Source: Didymodactylos carnosus
Taxonomy: Eukaryota > Rotifera > Eurotatoria > Philodinida > Philodinidae
Direction: 5' to 3'
Assembly (NCBI GenBank): GCA_905250885.1
Contig: CAJNOQ010001316.1
Coordinates: forward strand, 1 to 33,234
DNA length: 33,234 bases
In this document: positions 1 to 32,169 of the stretch, piece by piece
How the letters are laid out: every line of letters starts with the position of its first letter
How positions within the stretch are numbered: position 1 is the stretch's first letter
Notes under the pieces: generated by a model
What the model was told of the DNA's origin: nothing
The model's database searches: none
What the model saw: the letters and a program-made list of their open reading frames with translations, nothing else
Program-made: the position numbers and the translations under genes

Positions 1-32
1 GTGCGCGCTACAATTATATCTTATTTAAAAAT

Positions 33-205
33 GTTTTGGTTATTTTTTAAAGTTTCTGAAAAACTGGTTTTCTAGAAAACTGGGTCCTCAAGAAACATCG
101 GGAAAAATGCTTTAGGCCACTAGAATCAGCTCGTCGAGCTCTATCGAAAAGCTTTGGGTGTTTTTCAGAGTTCCTGAAAAACTGGTTTCCAGAAAACCGG
201 GTCTT
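33..205. repeat. Two diverged copies of a dispersed repeat unit
   Basis: Two related units lie about 115 nt apart, at about 33-95 and 148-205. Each contains an AAACTGG-TTTCTAGAAAAC-like core followed by GGGTC. The first unit opens with TTTTGGTTATTTTTTA-AGTTTCTGAAA. The same string, in both orientations, forms the arms of the fold-back element at 30184-30709, so the two regions carry one repeat family. The minus-strand open frame across 47-385 is made mostly of this repeat and shows no recognisable domain, so I do not call it a gene. The copy may continue to the left of the window. Confidence 0.6.
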
Positions 206-563
206 CGAAGCCCTAAGACCAGCTCTCATATTCATATTCGGAATCAGCATTATCGATAACCTATAACCCACTAGGTTTCGTTGAAAAAGCGAAGGGACAC
301 TTACACATGTTCCCTCGTAGAAATTTATTATATATTCATTAACAGCTTTAATTAACAGCACCTGACTCAGGCGCCATTTGGTCACGGGTTACTCAAATAC
401 AGTTGTTGATCTGTGGATATGTGATTGGTATTACAAATGCGTCATTGCGATTTGTTTGTTTTTTAATCTGTTTTTTCTCTTTACGCTCATGCCATATCCG
501 AACTATCACGAACTCTATTCTTTTTTGAAAAAGTGCAGTAGATTGCAATGTATCTATGCACGA

Positions 564-700
564 GTTAAGTGCGTGGGCACTTAACTTTAAGTCAAACTTA
601 AGTTTGAAGTTGTGCAACACTTCAAGTTCGTCAACTTAAATTTGTCTCCAACTTAGATAAGACATGGACTTAATTGTAGACTTAAGTTGACGACTTAAGA
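564..700. repeat. Cluster of short palindromes built on ACTTAAG
   Basis: A perfect hairpin occupies 564-585 (9-bp stem GTTAAGTGC, loop GTGG). A perfect 14-nt palindrome CAAACTTAAGTTTG lies at 593-606, followed by further ACTTAA and CAACTTAA strings up to about 700. No open frame or known element is visible. It may be the remains of a fold-back element. Confidence 0.5.
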
Positions 701-1279
701 ATTTCTGTGAAACACCCTCCCGAACTTGTGTTCGAAACCCTTATATTACGAGAGTACTACAACAACTCCTAGAATTCAAAGTTTGTTGCTATAATCAACA
801 GTTTGTTGAAAAACGCAGATATATCAGTAACGATTTCGGATCACAGAACCCTCAGTATATATTTTGAAAACTCTTGACATCAGCCATAATATGATCTAGA
901 AAAAACTGTAAAAATGAGTTTCACTTTTTGATTTCATGTGTATTGATGAATATCGCAATTCTGAATATCTCAAAGTTTTGATTACGTGAGTCGTCATCGT
1001 TTGTGACTATAGACCATAGATAGAGAGCATCAATATCTTCAGTTTGAACTTTTCGATTACACGTTTATACGGGAGAGATATTTTGTACTTAAAAATATTC
1101 ATTGCAAAATGCTTGTACCGATGGCACATTCCACAGAGGAGTAAGATATGTATTTGACTATTTTTAGTGGACGATTCTGACGTAAAAGCAGAGCTAGATA
1201 CTACAAAACAATATTTTTCTACAAAAGTATATTAGAAAAAGATTTCTAATAAAAAAATCTATTCCAGAAATTGACATGG
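701..1279. other. Non-coding stretch downstream of the kinase gene
   Basis: This is AT-rich sequence with stops in all frames and no recognisable gene. The part next to 1279 should contain the 3' UTR of the minus-strand kinase gene. No clear canonical AATAAA signal was identified close to its stop. Confidence 0.4.
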
Positions 1280-4128
1280 TTATATATCTTCAATACCACC
1301 TAATCCACCTCCCATATTCGTTCCTTGAATTGGATGGCGATGGTCAACAGATGAAAACTAGAAAAAATAGAGATCATTTTAACGCTTATTTGAGACACCT
1401 TCCTCACTACGTACAGTTAATAGAGGGGGTTGATTAACATTCAACGGTTTTCTTCTTCTACCCCCGCCTTCGGCATTACCAGATGAATCCGTCACACGTC
1501 TTTGACCAGTTTCTCGCTAAAAAAAGTATGAAAATATGATGACTTTTAAATCATTCGAAAGCAGTAGGCAGGTGCGGATCCAGAAAATTTCCTAGGACCT
1601 TTTGACCTGTAGAGCTAAAATCTGTAAATTATTTTTCTCCTACTTTGATCCACGAATGTTGTAATAGTTCACTCGCTGAAATTCGTTTTTTCGGATCTCT
1701 TTCTAACATTGCTTGTAGAGCATCTTTACATTCTGTTGACACTTTTGGTAGTAAACTAAAATCAATGTCCTTCGTGACAATATTTAACATTATTGCTTCA
1801 TCATTTTCCCTTCAAAAAACGAAAGAGAAAAGGAATTTTACCAACTAGTTTCAGAAAAGACACTTACCCATCAAATGGTGCCATTCCACTCAACAAAGTG
1901 AAAGTAATTATTCCCAATGACCATATATCATTTTCAACAGAATATCTAAACAAAAGATTTTTCGTAAGGATTACCAAATATAATAATACACATTATATTT
2001 TTTAGATGATGAAAACTGACAAACAAAATTACGCTTTTCTTTCTGGTTTGTGAGAATGAAATGAATATTAAAACAGTAAACATTATTTTTGTAAGAAAAA
2101 AGAAAAGGTTCGAGCGAGGTTCGAACTCGCGACCTTCTGCGTGTGAAGCAGACGTGATAACCGCTACACCATCGAACCATGTGTCTTCTTGATAGAAATA
2201 GTTTAGTCATATAAAGCATTAATTACTCTCTTTTTTGTATAACTTCAGGTGCAATATACATTGGTGTTCCGCATATTGCTTTGGATCTGTTACTTTCAGA
2301 TGTCATTGGTGGTTTATCCATTTCATTTTCATCTGGTTCTAGAATTGTTGTAGCAACTGGTAAAGAATTTTGTTTTATTTGTTGATCTTCTGATAGAGTT
2401 AGAGCTAAACCTAAATCAGCCAATTTTAATGTTACACTTCTATCAGGATGATTTGTAATCTAAATAAAACTAACATTAGAGATCTTCCCTATCCAATTAA
2501 AAGATAGTCTATTCACTAAAATATTTTCTAATTTGACATCTCGATGCACAATATTCAATGAATGTAGATATTTCAAAGCGGATGCTATTTGATAAACCAT
2601 TAGAGCTGAATCGTGTTCACTGTACTTTGTCATGGCACTTATTGCTGTTAATAAATCACCGCTCTTCAATGAAAATATCACAAATAATTATTACTTATAA
2701 AGGACAATAAATATGAGACATACTGGAACATATTCAAAAACGAGAAAATATTTCATCTCATTTTGAAATTCTTCAACCAGTTTAATTATATTTGAATGTT
2801 TAACACGACGAAGAATTGCTAGTTCATTATCAATAAGAAATTCCTGAAATACAATATGAATATTTATTATTTATGTAATATAAACATATGGTCTTTTATC
2901 TTTCTCGCTCTAACACATTTCAAAGATGTTTTACTCAAACATATCTAGAAAATATCACATCAAGGTAGTGATTACTTACATATCCTTTACATCTTTCCTT
3001 ATCGATAATTTTTAATGCCAACTGAATTCCAGTTGCTTTATCTTTACATTCATATACGGATGAAAATCTTCCATCACCAAGTGGTTCACCAACCGTATAA
3101 TGTCTTAAAAATACTTCTGGAAATGTTTCTATTTCATTGTAGGCTTGAGCCGAAACATTTGCAGCGTACGGTGTACTTTTTCGCGATTGAATCTGGACTT
3201 GTTCGTTAATAATAGGTTTTGTGACAAAATTAGTTTGCTGATTCAATTTTAATCTTAGTCTTTCTAAACGATTAATAATTCTCAGTTCTTGATCTGTGAT
3301 ATGTAATTCTTCCAAAGTTATACGCTCATTTGTTGAAGCAAAATACAGACGACCTTGACGAAGTAAATCTAACGGATCCGTAATCTAAATATAAAAGTAA
3401 GACTGGATTGCAAAAACATTAACCTTTGATTAAATTTAAATGAAAAATTATACAAAATCTTCAATGGATATTTAAACACATTTTGTTTATATTTCGTATG
3501 TTTGTTCAAATAGTAAAAAAATAATAACATGACACAAAATGATGCGAGTTTTTCATAAATAGTTTCCTACTTTCATTCCTTGCGTGTTCCACAATGTTTT
3601 TATTGTATTTGGTTCTTCTAAAAGTGCTTCATTAACTAGATCAATGAGACTGTCCATTCCATTGTATTGAGTCGAATTTACTAATAATCTTACAATACGT
3701 CTTGGTTGTCTCGGAGAAGACTGTGCTCGATCGGCACCACTTCCAAATTCAGATTTACATTGAATTATGGTCACAATTTGAGATGGAATTTGAGCAGGTT
3801 TTTGCCATTCACTTGATGATAAAATATTTTCACTTGTATTTGGAAGATAAGGTAATATTGGTTGTTGAGGAATATTTGTATTTACTTGTTTTAAAACATT
3901 TTCTCCAATAATAAAATAAGATTGTTGTGGCCACTTTTGTTGACATAAATCAGCAGCATGTTGAGTAACATCCGACAGAGACATTTGAACTGTTCGCTGT
4001 GGACTTATGAGATTTATTAATTGTTGTCCAAGTAAATTTAAACTATGTGTAGAAAAGACATGATATTCTTTGGACACAGGCACCGCTTCAACAACAAACG
4101 AAAGTGGAAGAGAATCGTCGTTCAACAT
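1280..4128 (-). CDS. DCLK: Doublecortin-like serine/threonine kinase (DCLK family), nine exons
   Basis: Predicted exons on the minus strand: 4128-3571, 3384-2980, 2843-2724, 2663-2517, 2459-2227, 1945-1868, 1809-1644, 1516-1415, 1357-1280. They sum to 1887 nt, 628 residues, with all phases consistent. The ATG at 4128 is preceded by an in-frame TGA and by a splice acceptor at 4139-4141, so a 5' UTR intron is likely. Residues about 118-225 resemble the second doublecortin (microtubule-binding) repeat; no clear first repeat is visible. The kinase domain runs from about 283 to 568: glycine loop GDGRFSSV (289-296), Lys311 of LALK, Glu328 in the NELAILRRVKH helix, HRDVKLEN (401-408), DLG at 425-427 where DFG is usual, and APE at 480-482. 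The activation segment is about 30 residues longer than usual. The tail is basic and Gly-rich. Skipping the last intron gives an alternative stop at 1379-1381 (614 residues). The family assignment is solid; paralog identity is not. Confidence 0.85.
2103..2106 (-). terminator. RNA polymerase III T-run terminator of tRNA-Val
   Basis: Four T residues directly follow the 3' end of the tRNA on the minus strand. After one C they are followed by a second run of six T residues, giving a backup terminator. Confidence 0.7.
2107..2178 (-). tRNA. tRNA-Val, anticodon CAC
   Basis: This is a 72-nt cloverleaf on the minus strand. The acceptor stem GGTTCGA pairs perfectly with TCGAACC at the 3' end. The anticodon arm is TCTGC-TTCACAC-GCAGA with anticodon CAC. 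The T arm is GCGAG-TTCGAAC-CTCGC, so an intact B box is present, and the D arm carries TGGTGTAGCGGTTATCA. No tRNA intron is present. A TTTT run follows immediately (2106-2103 read on the minus strand), the usual RNA polymerase III terminator. It lies inside intron 1946-2226 of the kinase gene, on the same strand. All stems are intact, so it should be functional. Confidence 0.95.
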
Positions 4129-4141
4129 TATTCAAACTCTG

Positions 4142-5101
4142 AAACAAAATGAGAAGTATTATACTTACATAATCGTGTTTGTATTAGTATGACAGATTTA
4201 AAATAGAGACGGTTAAATTGGTTTTGCCCGTATGAAAAAAACACTAACGGATGATGATAAAACTTCTCAGGTAAAAGTGTTTAGTCATTTTTCACGACCT
4301 GAAATACGATTAAAAGAATCTGAAAGGGGTAGGTTAGAACCAGAAATCGCTGTTCTTTCAGGATATGTGTTCCCGAAGTTTATATATTTTGTTTGAAGAG
4401 GCGAGACTAGTCAAACTTTACAAGTCTCTAAAATGCGTTATGAACAGGAAAACGCGATTTCTGGACGATAAATTAATCTATTTCTATAAATATTTGAAGA
4501 CTTTCTCTTTACAATGAAGTCCAAACGTTACAAAACAGTTCAGATAATCGAGGACTAAGCAGTTTTATTGAACGCTACTTTCTAAGCAACTACAGTAAGA
4601 GTACAAAGGTATAGATTTCGAAACGTTAATTTGTTTAAACATAATAAATTTGACCGGTTCTTGTGGGACAAAAAAAATAGTCCGTTCAAAAGGGATTCGT
4701 TCGAAAGGGAAAAAATATAAGAATTTTGTAAACTCATATTTTCTTAAAAATTTACATCATCCGTTAAGTATTTAGCAATATCACTTTTTATTTAGTGACA
4801 AATCTCTGGAGAGAACGTCTGTTTTTGACTTTTAATTATTTCTTTACAAAAAAAAATAAACATCTGTTCAAAGACAGAAAGTGATAAAACATATTTACAA
4901 CATAAATAAATATTTCACAAATAACAAGTTATTGATCAATAAATGATAATATCATGACTAGTCAATGTATGAGTTTATTCGTACTACTGTGTCAAACATC
5001 GTTCTAACGGTATGCTCGAATTCGCAAAAGAAGTAGAAAAGTATTGCATACACTATAAACATTACAATATTGCAACACAAAGGAAATAAGCTCTTTTTTT
5101 A
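4142..5101. other. Intergenic or 5' UTR intron of the kinase gene
   Basis: No open frame with coding character was found. The minus-strand splice acceptor at 4139-4141 implies that an upstream non-coding exon of the kinase lies somewhere in this region or beyond, but its donor could not be fixed. Confidence 0.4.
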
Positions 5102-5394
5102 CTACCCAGTCGGTCATAGTCATTCCAGAAAAGCGCAGGAAACTCTGTTTACGAAAAATTTTACGCGTTTAGCGAGTTTCGAATAATAACGCGCAAGAAG
5201 CTGCGAGTGTGTAAAAATAAACCGCTGGGACACGCATGTACAGCCTTTGTTTCCACGGCAACGTGCGTTTCCTGCTGTTATTTTTACACACTCACAGCTT
5301 CTTGCGTTATTATTCGAAACTTACTAAACGCGTAAAATTTTTCGTAAACAGAGTTTTGTGCGCTTTTCTGGAATGACTATGACTGACTGGGTAG
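5102..5394. mobile_element. 293-nt palindromic fold-back element (MITE-like)
   Basis: Nearly the whole segment is one inverted repeat. The left arm starts CTACCCAGTCGGTCATAGTC and the right arm ends GACTATGACTGACTGGGTAG. The arms stay alignable for about 145 nt each, through the blocks TTTTACGCGTTTAG, GAATAATAACGCG and GTGTGTAAAAATAA, with a poorly matched centre near 5230-5265. The element has higher GC than its surroundings. It has no coding capacity. I could not define a convincing target-site duplication in the flanks. Confidence 0.85.
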
Positions 5395-5544
5395 AAACAA
5401 CAAACAATGTTGCAGGAAAAAATTATTCACAACAATAAAAATAAAAATTCGTCAGAGAAACGAAAGAAGTTTGATTATTGTCATTGGTAATGGGGTTTTT
5501 TTGTTTCTGTTATCTCAAAGAGAAGAAAATCATCTTTCATTTAC

Positions 5545-6819
5545 CTATGATGGAAGAACTTCAAAATTTTTAATCTGTCTCGGCGAGGATTTTGGTTGTT
5601 CAGTAGCTGTCGGCAAAATTTTAATCACAGAATCATGACGATGCCCAACATTATTGCATCTACTCCTCGTGCACTTTCGATAGCAATTTTCTTCTCGTAC
5701 ATTTCTCGACACGTTTTTAATAATGTATCGATTTGTTGTTTGTTTTTTGTCATGTCGAAGAATAGAATGGCTAAATTCAAATACGCTATGGTATTAGTGG
5801 GATCCAATTTGACAGCGATTTCATACACTTGCATAGCATTGTCAACATTATTCAATTTAGCCAATGTCAAACATAAAATAAAATAAATTTTCTGATAATT
5901 TTTCCGTTAAAATAACAAGAAAAAGAGAAAGAATATCACACGATAAGAGGACCTTTTCAAAGTTTCGACTTTTTCTGTCAAAATAGTTATTTGTATGCAT
6001 GATTACTAAGGAAAAGCTAATTTTTACTTCATTCTTTTTTTTCAGTGAAATAGGAAAAAATAAAAGACAAGTGCGTTTAGCAATGGTATACAGAATTTTC
6101 TGAGGGATTGACTAAATATTTGTATGCATGGAAAATTTTCTGTTGGAGGGCACTTCAAGTAGAACCCTTCTAAAAGACTCTTTTCTCTGTGTTTGGTTTG
6201 AAGAATAAATGAGATACTAAACGCAGGACATAGATTCGCTTTGCTGATGCTCTAATTACTGAGCTATATGTTCTGATCACTATCCGTTACACGTTGCTAA
6301 TCATTAGTGATTGATTATAGATGTCATGATCTATCTGTGTTCACGAGTCGCTCACCCTATTTCTCTTGTTACACATAAGTCATTATATAAGCAAAGAATG
6401 AAAGTTCAACCGATGCATGGTCAACCTAAAGTTTGCATATTTGTATGGCAACGTAGACATACATTGCCACACATTCAACCCAATTTGCGCTATTATTCCT
6501 ACATAGATTACTATAGAAGTATCATACGACCATTCAATCTGTTTTTCCAAGAAAAATATTTGAAAAGTTGAGTGATACTTACTACAAATTCCTAAATTTG
6601 TGAATAGCTGCAATGATTCTGAATTTTTTCTTGCTCCTTTTTCACAGATATTTTCAACTTCATCATCGCCACCTTCCAATCGATATATTTTACCTAAAGC
6701 CAAATAAGATGAGACTTGATCTGACACTTGAATCGGTTCAGTTGGACAATCTGCTTAGCTGCCGGACAATCTTTCATGTTCATATAACACAGATTCAAAT
6801 TGCGTAATACTTCCCAGTC
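5545..6819 (-). pseudogene. BBS4: BBS4-like TPR protein, degraded copy
   Basis: Pieces recall BBS4, the TPR subunit of the BBSome that sorts ciliary membrane cargo. From 6819, a DWEVLRNLNLCYMNMKD segment matches the family DWEISHNLGVCY block. The frame then shifts near 6730 into SSYLALGKIYRLEGGDDE, which ends at an intact donor (6582). A short exon-like piece starts at 6538 and decays into stops. The next recognisable TPR is at 5891-5625 (VDNAMQVYEIAVKLDPTN, then AYLNLAILFF), after a normal-looking acceptor. A one-base shift near 5650 then moves the open frame to a tail running to TAG at 5545-5547. The piece at 6819 lacks an AG acceptor (TTTTTTG precedes GAC). Several TPRs are missing between the fragments. 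Two frameshifts, missing exons and a lost splice site argue for a pseudogene. Another TPR family is possible but less likely. Confidence 0.6.
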
Positions 6820-7770
6820 AAAAAAGAAAATGAATAATTGATTTCGTTTTAACAAAAATCTTTTTAGCTAACAGACCCTCCCAAAATTTCAACAGCCCAC
6901 CCGAAAAACGAAACCTAGATAAGACACTGTGGATACATCAACAGACCATTTCGATGTAAGCAGTGGATTTACAGGAATCGCTTCTGTAGGGGTTGGGGAC
7001 TTAATTTTTGATGCATTTGTGACATCGATAATAATATCCGCATTTATACAGCAAAAAAGTGAATAAAATCAAATAAAAAGTCTACCATGCACACGCAACT
7101 GCCACGAAATCCATCAATCATCAGTTAAATGATTATTCGTTTTCTAAATAGACTTTAAAAAGAGATAATATGAAAAATACGTGGACAAGAGACAAGGTTT
7201 GAACACGATTGATCGTAACAATTCTTTGACAGTTCAGTGGAAAGCATTCATTTTACTACTCGTTGTCATGTCAACGCTCTGCTATGAGCAGACTATAATA
7301 GATCTGATCTATATCTTAAAACTTTGGCTTGCTTAGCAGAATTTCTCTCAGTAAAAAGTGTGGCAGATATATTTCTTTTAATACTAACGATTTTCTAAAT
7401 GCATAGATGATGAGAAACCAACAGCCTAGCAACATGGCAGCGTTGTTAGGGTTTTCCTTTTTTCTTGTTTCCGTCAAATTTCTTAGATGTTTTTCTACCG
7501 GATTTGGGATTAGAAAGTAGAATCATTGAGTGTGGCTAGACTTATCGGGCAGACAGTCTTTTATAAACAAGTGAAATATTTGTGTGCGTATACCAATATT
7601 TCATAGACAGTCGGAATTTAAACGGCTATTTACTAGTTATTTCGATAGACAGCTGCAAGCTAATCGTGATGTTCCTCTTTTTTTGCAAAACTATAAGTTC
7701 GCATATCGTATGAATAAGTGAACTGTTTATTCATTTCAGATCTGTTTGTTTATTCGATTTAAGCGGTATA
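6820..7770. other. Intergenic region between BBS4 relic and KIFAP3
   Basis: No supported gene was found. This must contain the KIFAP3 promoter and 5' UTR. A minus-strand frame near 6885-7030 stays open for about 40 codons (Pro/Thr-rich) and could be decayed N-terminal BBS4 sequence, but nothing diagnostic is visible. Confidence 0.35.
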
Positions 7771-29420
<21,650 letters not shown>

Positions 29421-29655
29421 CAAAATGCACATACACGCACTATATTTAAATTAAACGTAAGAGTGGGGCATTTAATTTATTGTGTTTATTTTATCTTTAG
29501 AAATATGTTGATGTGTAACCATCTATCACCAAGTTTACTTTTTAATTATCAACACAGCTTCTTGCATTACGCTTCAGCTTAATTTTAGAGAATTTCATTT
29601 GAATTGATCTTTTTTCTTTAAAATTTTTATACTTAACATGTTATTGTTGTTTTAG

Positions 29656-29740
29656 AGAGCCTTATACATATATGCGAGATGATGGTGAAAATATGGATAT
29701 TGATGCTGGTATGTTTATTAATCCACGTTCAGTCAAATAG
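29656..29740 (+). CDS. KIFAP3: Alternative terminal exon of KIFAP3
   Basis: A TTGTTTTAG acceptor precedes an 85-nt open segment ending in TAG at 29738-29740. Joined to exon 16 (donor after 29179) it continues in frame as REPYTYMRDDGENMDIDAG and gives an 812-residue protein. The EPY motif resembles the EPYYYGYG end of vertebrate KIFAP3, whereas the exon at 29270-29420 resembles the preceding GRPATA part. I found no phase-compatible donor that would join 29270-29420 to this exon, so the two look mutually exclusive. One of them could also be a relic. Confidence 0.5.
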
Positions 29741-30183
29741 AAGGATTAAATCGTCGTTTATTTTTATATACGTATTTCGATGTCAAATTATTTTATTGTT
29801 ATTCGTGTAATTTATCTTTATTTCCTTTTGTAATAATATTTTACTTGTGTGGTGAGATATATATATTTGTTACAGTAATGTTTAAGTTTTTATTAGAAGT
29901 ACAAATGGATCATGTTCAACTAAAAAATCAAGTTTCGAAATAATGATTAAGAAGAGTTAAAGAGCCTTGAAAAGAAGATTAGTAAAATCATCTAACATCT
30001 TAGAACGGTGGCTATTACTTCGTTGATACATCAGAGAGTAAAGATGTAGAATGAATGATGGAACTAGACACTTAAAAGATCTTAAAACTATTCTCAGAAA
30101 AAATTGGTCAAATCAATTATTCACTCCTTCTATCAATCATAATGAAAAGTTCCTCTTAGCTCTTCTTCACTATCCAGTGCTCC
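29741..30183. other. Downstream flank of KIFAP3
   Basis: No gene seen. It should contain the 3' UTR of the longer KIFAP3 transcript; no clear AATAAA was found. Confidence 0.4.
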
Positions 30184-30709
30184 GTCGACATAACTGACGA
30201 GGAAACCTCACGAGATGCCCACTTCCGATTCCAATGACTTGTACATGAATCGGTAGGCCTCAGTGAGTTTTTCTGGAAAACCAGAGAACTCGGTCTTCTG
30301 GAAAACCAGTCTTTCAGAAACTCTAAAAAATAACCAAAACCTTTTCTTAATGAAGTATGATTGTGGCCTGCAAATTTTTGATTAAAATGAGACGTCTCCC
30401 AACTCTACACGACCTTTCTTTGCAAAGTTATAGAATTTACAAGAAAAGCCCCAAATATTTATTGTCAGCTCAAAGCTACAGAAATAAGAAGAAATTAATT
30501 TAGGGCTTTCACAATCATGCCTCATTAAGAAAAGGTTTTGGTTATTTTTTAGTGTTTCTAAAAAACTGCATTTCCAGAAAACCGTGTGTTCAAGAGTCAT
30601 GTGCCCGAATCCTTTTAGGGTATTTACTACCTTACTGAGGTCTATCAATCCATGTACAAAGCATTTAAATCGGAAGTGGGTATCTCGGGAGGTTTCCTCG
30701 TGAGTTGAC
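30184..30709. mobile_element. 526-nt fold-back element (MITE-like)
   Basis: The left arm 30184-30375 and right arm about 30503-30709 are inverted copies. The left arm carries AGGAAACCTCACGAGATGCC and the right arm GG-ATCTCGGGAGGTTTCCT. The inner blocks AATAACCAAAACCTTTTCTT and its complement AAGAAAAGGTTTTGGTTATT match exactly. The loop is about 127 nt. There is no coding capacity. The inner part of each arm is the same repeat as at 33-205. A target-site duplication is not evident. Confidence 0.82.
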
Positions 30710-32169
30710 TCTTTTTACCCCGTGTGGCATAAAAAAGAGTTAATCAAAATCACTCGACTTGCATAGAATATATCCAAAAAACCAATATAAATGTTCAAGA
30801 AATCTTTGCATTAGTGCGTACATAATTATCGGCTCTACCGCCATGGTTAATATCGGATTCTTTTAGTTAAAAACGGATGAGACATAGTGAAATTACAAAG
30901 AAAATTTCGTGCACTGACTCTTTTAATCCCATAGTACTTTACATCGAAAAGTTAAAAAGAGTCATTTTTTATTACTTCAAAAGGAGGTTGGCAATGGCAA
31001 TTCATACATAAAGAGATCATGATAAACATGAAATTCGCAGCTCTCTACGGTACGACATCTACAAAAAAAGCGGTATATGGAATAAAAAAACAAAACTAGT
31101 GATTATACAATGAATTTTTCGGATTATTATATGTGTAGAAAGTCTCATCTTATGACCAACTTTTCTCATCTAACACTCTGGTAAATATTTCATTTCATAG
31201 GAAAAATTTTTAAACTACAATTTGACATATATATCTGTCGAACTATTTTCTGTATGTTACATATGTAACATACAGAAAATAGTTGACGAAGTATCGTAAA
31301 ATGCAAAATATTTGTTGAACAATTCGTAGTACCTCCTGGTTTCGATTCGAAGAATAAACAAGTTCTATCATTCGACAAGCGTTTCTTCGCACGACTTTTT
31401 CGACCAAACTGAGCGAAGACATAACGTGATTTATCAGTAGAACAAAAAGGAAATACCTTCTTTCGAAGAGTGTACAGAATGAACTGCATAATCTAAAACA
31501 TATTGATATATTTACTTCAAAAAAGCTGAAAATAGTATTACCAAAGCAAAAACATATAAGAATCAAATTTTGATCTTTCAATTTCTCAAAAATAAATCAT
31601 TTTCGAGTTACGTACAGCATGTTCTGTTTTTAAGTTTTTTTGATGAAAAAACTTTGTCACAAAAATGACGATTTTTTGACGAAGAAAATAGAAGGGTATA
31701 TTAAATGGTTGAAACGTACTCTAAAGAACCAAAATGGATCTTATCACCATCTAATAACCCGAAAAGGATTTTTTGATAAATTGAAAACTCGCACATTGGT
31801 CTTATACATTTTCTAGACTTATCAAGATAAAACGACATTATTTTTATCTGCACCATATAACAGAATATGATTTTCACCTAGACTATTGGATGAATGACAT
31901 TGAAGTAAAACAATAATTCTTAGCATAGACGTTTTATTCAGCAAACTCACAAATTTAACAGAAAAGGTTCATGGGAAAAGATTTTCACGGATATTTTTTC
32001 TGGCCAAAACTTATTGTTTTATACATGATTCGATGTAACTCAACACGCTAATTTCGAATATGACATTACGTTTTCTTAAAAGTGCTCCTGGCATAAGTAA
32101 AACAGGTTTCACCTGAAAAACCAGGGTTGTCTCGGGAGTTCAAGTCCAAAACAAAAACTTTTTTAGTCA
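30710..32169. other. Repeat-rich DNA without a recognised gene
   Basis: Minus-strand open frames at 31190-31581 (99 and 112 codons) overlap each other, and one of them begins just after a possible acceptor. Neither shows a domain I recognise and both run through the palindrome at 31241-31284. I do not call them genes. Confidence 0.4.
31241..31284. repeat. 44-nt perfect palindrome
   Basis: The half-site AACTATTTTCTGTATGTTAC-AT (31241-31262) is followed directly by its exact reverse complement (31263-31284), with no spacer. Allowing one bulged base, pairing continues for a few more bases on each side. Confidence 0.9.

Noticed and set aside
47..385. 112-codon minus-strand open frame
   Set aside because: It consists mainly of the dispersed repeat found again at 30184-30709, with no domain or splice structure.
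31190..31581. Overlapping minus-strand frames of 99 and 112 codons
   Set aside because: Both read through the 44-nt palindrome and share the same DNA in different frames. No family motif was seen in either.
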